Of a stretch of DNA of 7,807 nt, positions 5,806 to 7,807 are shown one piece after another. Location: assembly GCA_927798505.1 (NCBI GenBank), contig CAKMNE010000067.1, positions 1-7,807 of the forward strand, written 5' to 3'. The position numbers and the translations under genes are program-made. The notes under the pieces are model-generated. The model did no database searches and had not been told where the DNA came from. It saw only the letters and a list, made by a program, of their open reading frames with translations. Within the stretch, counting starts at the first letter, position 1, and every line of letters begins with the position of its first letter. This DNA comes from an uncultured Bacteroidales bacterium (GTDB taxonomy: Bacteria; Bacteroidota; Bacteroidia; Bacteroidales; UBA932).

Positions 5806-7212
5806 CTATTTTATTGCGCCTCCGAGAATGGATGGGTCATCACCATCCTTCATCTTGCCGAACTTACGGAACAACCTAAGCACGAAGAACAAGGCAACGA
5901 AAGTAGAGATAGTATCTGAAATAGGGAAACTGTACCACACTCCGCTCTCTCCCAGCAGCAGCGGAAGTATATAGAGCAATGGAACCAAAAACAGCAACTG
6001 CCTGGTAAGGGAAAGGAATATGCTTGTCTTTACCATTCCGAGGCACTGGAACAGATTGCCGGCCGCCATACCGAAGCCAACCACGAATACGGCTATATTC
6101 ATAAGCCGGATGCCATTCACTGACCTGCTGATAAGCTCGGGGTCGTTCGTGAAAATCCTGATGGCTGGCTCGGGCAGGAACTCGGAAACGATGAAGCAGA
6201 GAATGGCTACCAAAGTCATCCACTTGGCTGTGGCCCAGAATACCTCCTTTACTCTAGAGTACTGTTTTGCACCGAAATTGTATCCCGCAATAGGCTGCAT
6301 GCCCTGGTTGAGACCCATATTGATCATCAGAAAGAAGAAGGTAAGCCGGTTGGCAAGTCCGTAGGCCCCGATAGAGAGGTCTCCGCCGTACTTGAACAGC
6401 TGCTGGTTGATGAACAGGTTCACTATGCAGGCTGCGGCATTCATCAGGAAAGGTCCCATTCCTATGCTCAGGGAGGACTTCGCAATATCCCATTCCAGTT
6501 CGAACACCTTCTTTCCGAAGTGAATAATGTTGTTCTTCCGGGAGAAGAATAACAAAGTGTAGCACAGGGCCATCAGCTGGCAGAGCACGGTGGCTATCGC
6601 CGCTCCCTTGATGCCAAGGTTCAGCCCGAAAATGAAAATCGGGTCGAGAAGGGCATTAGAGCTAACCGTAAAGATGGTCAGGCCCATCGCGGTCTTGGGA
6701 TTGCCGGATGCCCTGATAAGGGTGTTCAGTCCGAAATACAGATGGGTAACCACATTGCCTATGAGGATGATGGTGGTGTACTCCATAGCGTAGGGCAAGG
6801 TGACATCCGAGGCTCCGAAGAATCTGAGGATAGGCTCAAGAAATGCCAGGACTATTGCCATAAACAGCAGACCTATGATGGTGTTGAGGGTAACAGTGTT
6901 GCGCAGTACCTTGTTCGCGCTTTCATAGTTCTTCTGTCCCAGCAGGACGGAAATCATTGTGGACGAACCCACGCCGACGAGAGTGCCGAAGGCTGTGCTG
7001 AGGTTCATCAGCGGGAAGGTGACTCCCAGGGCCGATATGGCCAGCGCACCCACTCCTTCAATATGGCCGATAAAGATGCTGTCCACCATATTGTAAAGCG
7101 AGGATGCGGTCATCGCTATGATGCCGGGAATCGCATATTTGGCAAGCAGTTTGCCGATTTTCTCCGAACCGAGTTCTGTAGGGGCAGCTCCCTTATTCGT
7201 CTTCTGGCTCAT
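5806..7212 (-). CDS. MATE family multidrug/cation antiporter
   Basis: This 468-residue inner-membrane protein should have about 12 transmembrane helices in two six-helix halves. It belongs to the multidrug and toxin extrusion family, which exports drugs or metabolites using a Na+ or H+ gradient. Visible features are KYAIPGIIAMTASSLYNMVD with SIFIGH (25-50), GVGSSTMISVLLGQKN (80-95), LIRASGNPKTAMG (165-177) and, in the second half, QGMQPIAGYNFGAKQY (303-318), all typical of bacterial MATE proteins. Substrate cannot be read from sequence. I start at the ATG at 7212-7210: GGAG (minus strand, 7223-7220) lies seven bases upstream. An in-frame TTG at 7218 is too close to that site. The start overlaps the end of the FKBP gene by 20 bases, indicating translational coupling. 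The kinase-like gene follows 4 bases downstream. Confidence 0.93.
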   Translation of the reverse strand: MSQKTNKGAAPTELGSEKIGKLLAKYAIPGIIAMTASSLYNMVDSIFIGHIEGVGALAISALGVTFPLMNLSTAFGTLVGVGSSTMISVLLGQKNYESANKVLRNTVTLNTIIGLLFMAIVLAFLEPILRFFGASDVTLPYAMEYTTIILIGNVVTHLYFGLNTLIRASGNPKTAMGLTIFTVSSNALLDPIFIFGLNLGIKGAAIATVLCQLMALCYTLLFFSRKNNIIHFGKKVFELEWDIAKSSLSIGMGPFLMNAAACIVNLFINQQLFKYGGDLSIGAYGLANRLTFFFLMINMGLNQGMQPIAGYNFGAKQYSRVKEVFWATAKWMTLVAILCFIVSEFLPEPAIRIFTNDPELISRSVNGIRLMNIAVFVVGFGMAAGNLFQCLGMVKTSIFLSLTRQLLFLVPLLYILPLLLGESGVWYSFPISDTISTFVALFFVLRLFRKFGKMKDGDDPSILGGAIK

Positions 7213-7807
7213 CAACAAACTCCAATTCGAAATAAATAGGACAGAAGCCCGGGATGTGGCTGCCTGAACCTGAACTGCCGTAGGCGTAGTCGGAGGTCAT
7301 ATAAACCCTGCCCTTTTCGTGCGGGCGCATATTGAAGATTCCCATCGCGAAGCCGGAAATAACGTTGCTCTTGTTGCTGGTCATTGTGATTTCAGTTGCA
7401 GTGTCAGCCCAGTTGATGAGTACAGGCTCGTAGGTGGAACTTGAACTGTAGCAACCGAACACCTTGGCTGAGTCAGCGATGTTGGTATCTACTCCAGTGC
7501 CGTCGATACGGCGGCAGATGTAGTTGATATATACCGAGTTGCCGCTGGCGAAGGTGGTGTCTGGCTTGTCGGATGGCTGGTCCTGAACATAGTAAACTCC
7601 CTCTGCGAGTGAATCAGCCCTCTCCCAGTCGTCTCCCATCTTCTCCTTGAGTCTTTCCATCTGCCACAAGGCGGTGTCTTCAACCAGTTCCCTGACGGTG
7701 AACTCGTAAATCTTGGCCGACTTGAGTTCGGTCATAGCGTCAATATAACCTTCGCGGCTGTCGTAACGGCTTCCTGTAAGCAGCCAGCCGGGGATGATGA
7801 CCTTGCA
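7193..7807 (-). CDS. FKBP-type peptidyl-prolyl isomerase, tandem-domain (5' end beyond right edge)
   Basis: The frame is open to the right edge, giving 204 visible residues; the Met at 7735 is probably internal. Residues 1-45 (KVIIPGWLLTGSRYDSREGY, then IYEFTVRELVED) look like the end of a first FKBP domain. About 68-204 form a second: SGNSVYINYICRRIDGTGVDTN, VISGFAMGIFNM (149-160), DYAYGSSGSGSHIP and PIYFELEFVDE. These match the FKBP core, where Asp, Tyr, Ile-Pro and Phe line the active site. Val replaces the usual Phe before Asp, and about 40 residues intervene before VISGF, so isomerase activity is uncertain. Members catalyse proline isomerisation. Many Bacteroidota versions are periplasmic lipoproteins, but the N-terminus is not visible here. 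The acidic end (DEPEDE) overlaps the MATE start, placing it upstream in that operon. Confidence 0.85.
   Translation of the reverse strand, partial: CKVIIPGWLLTGSRYDSREGYIDAMTELKSAKIYEFTVRELVEDTALWQMERLKEKMGDDWERADSLAEGVYYVQDQPSDKPDTTFASGNSVYINYICRRIDGTGVDTNIADSAKVFGCYSSSSTYEPVLINWADTATEITMTSNKSNVISGFAMGIFNMRPHEKGRVYMTSDYAYGSSGSGSHIPGFCPIYFELEFVDEPEDE
7220..7223 (-). promoter_or_regulatory. Shine-Dalgarno site that fixes the MATE start
   Basis: On the minus strand these bases read GGAG, seven bases before the ATG at 7212-7210. The site lies inside the last codons of the FKBP gene. It supports the ATG over the upstream in-frame TTG triplets and is one of the few recognisable Shine-Dalgarno motifs in the window. 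Confidence 0.5.

Noticed and set aside
4908..5879. A 323-codon plus-strand open frame across the ends of pta, the kinase-like and MATE genes
   Set aside because: It is out of frame with pta and antisense to the other two, which are clear conserved families. The translation is low in recognisable motifs, and it would read through the terminator at 5254-5279.
7213..7218. In-frame TTG codons as the start of the MATE gene
   Set aside because: The ATG at 7212 has GGAG at a seven-base spacing, while the TTG at 7218 would have it almost adjacent.
1..7807. Possible novel defence, mobile or CRISPR-type system
   Set aside because: Genes fill nearly the whole window and belong to known families. I found no repeat array, integrase, transposase, tRNA-associated junction or toxin-antitoxin-like pair.

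Overview
The window looks like a chromosomal segment of a gut-type Bacteroidota, most likely order Bacteroidales. The signs are a FISUMP-domain lipoprotein, lipoprotein signal peptides with a charged stretch after the lipidated Cys, promoter -7 boxes of the TAnnTTTG type, mostly absent Shine-Dalgarno sequences, and the pairing of a cytidylate kinase-like protein with a MATE transporter. This placement is inferred from family knowledge; no database search was possible.

Layout, left to right. Bases 1-829 (minus) hold the 5' part of an apbE-type FAD:protein FMN transferase lipoprotein that runs off the left edge. A 73-bp divergent promoter region (830-902) separates it from a plus-strand FISUMP-domain lipoprotein (903-1865). 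The stop codon of that gene directly abuts the stop codon of a minus-strand, unusually short comEC/rec2-like gene (1866-2930). A second short divergent gap (2931-2986), with a perfect TAAATTTG box, leads into the plus-strand ackA-pta operon (2987-5221). Its likely rho-independent terminator lies inside the 3' end of the next, convergent gene. The right part is one minus-strand operon read from the right edge: a two-domain FKBP-type isomerase (partial), a MATE exporter overlapping it by 20 bp, and a cytidylate kinase-like gene 4 bp further on.

Function. AckA and Pta interconvert acetyl-CoA, acetyl phosphate and acetate, giving ATP by substrate-level phosphorylation in a fermenting cell. ApbE flavinylates membrane redox proteins of the Nqr/Rnf type. 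The FISUMP protein is probably surface-exposed and of unknown role. The FKBP protein, MATE pump and kinase-like protein appear co-transcribed, but no shared pathway is evident.

The window is gene-dense with no intergenic gap above 73 bp, and I see no tRNA, rRNA, CRISPR array, insertion sequence or defence system. I did not find a convincing new system. The points most worth checking are the short comEC ending stop-to-stop with its neighbour, the terminator embedded in a coding region, and the two compact divergent promoter regions.
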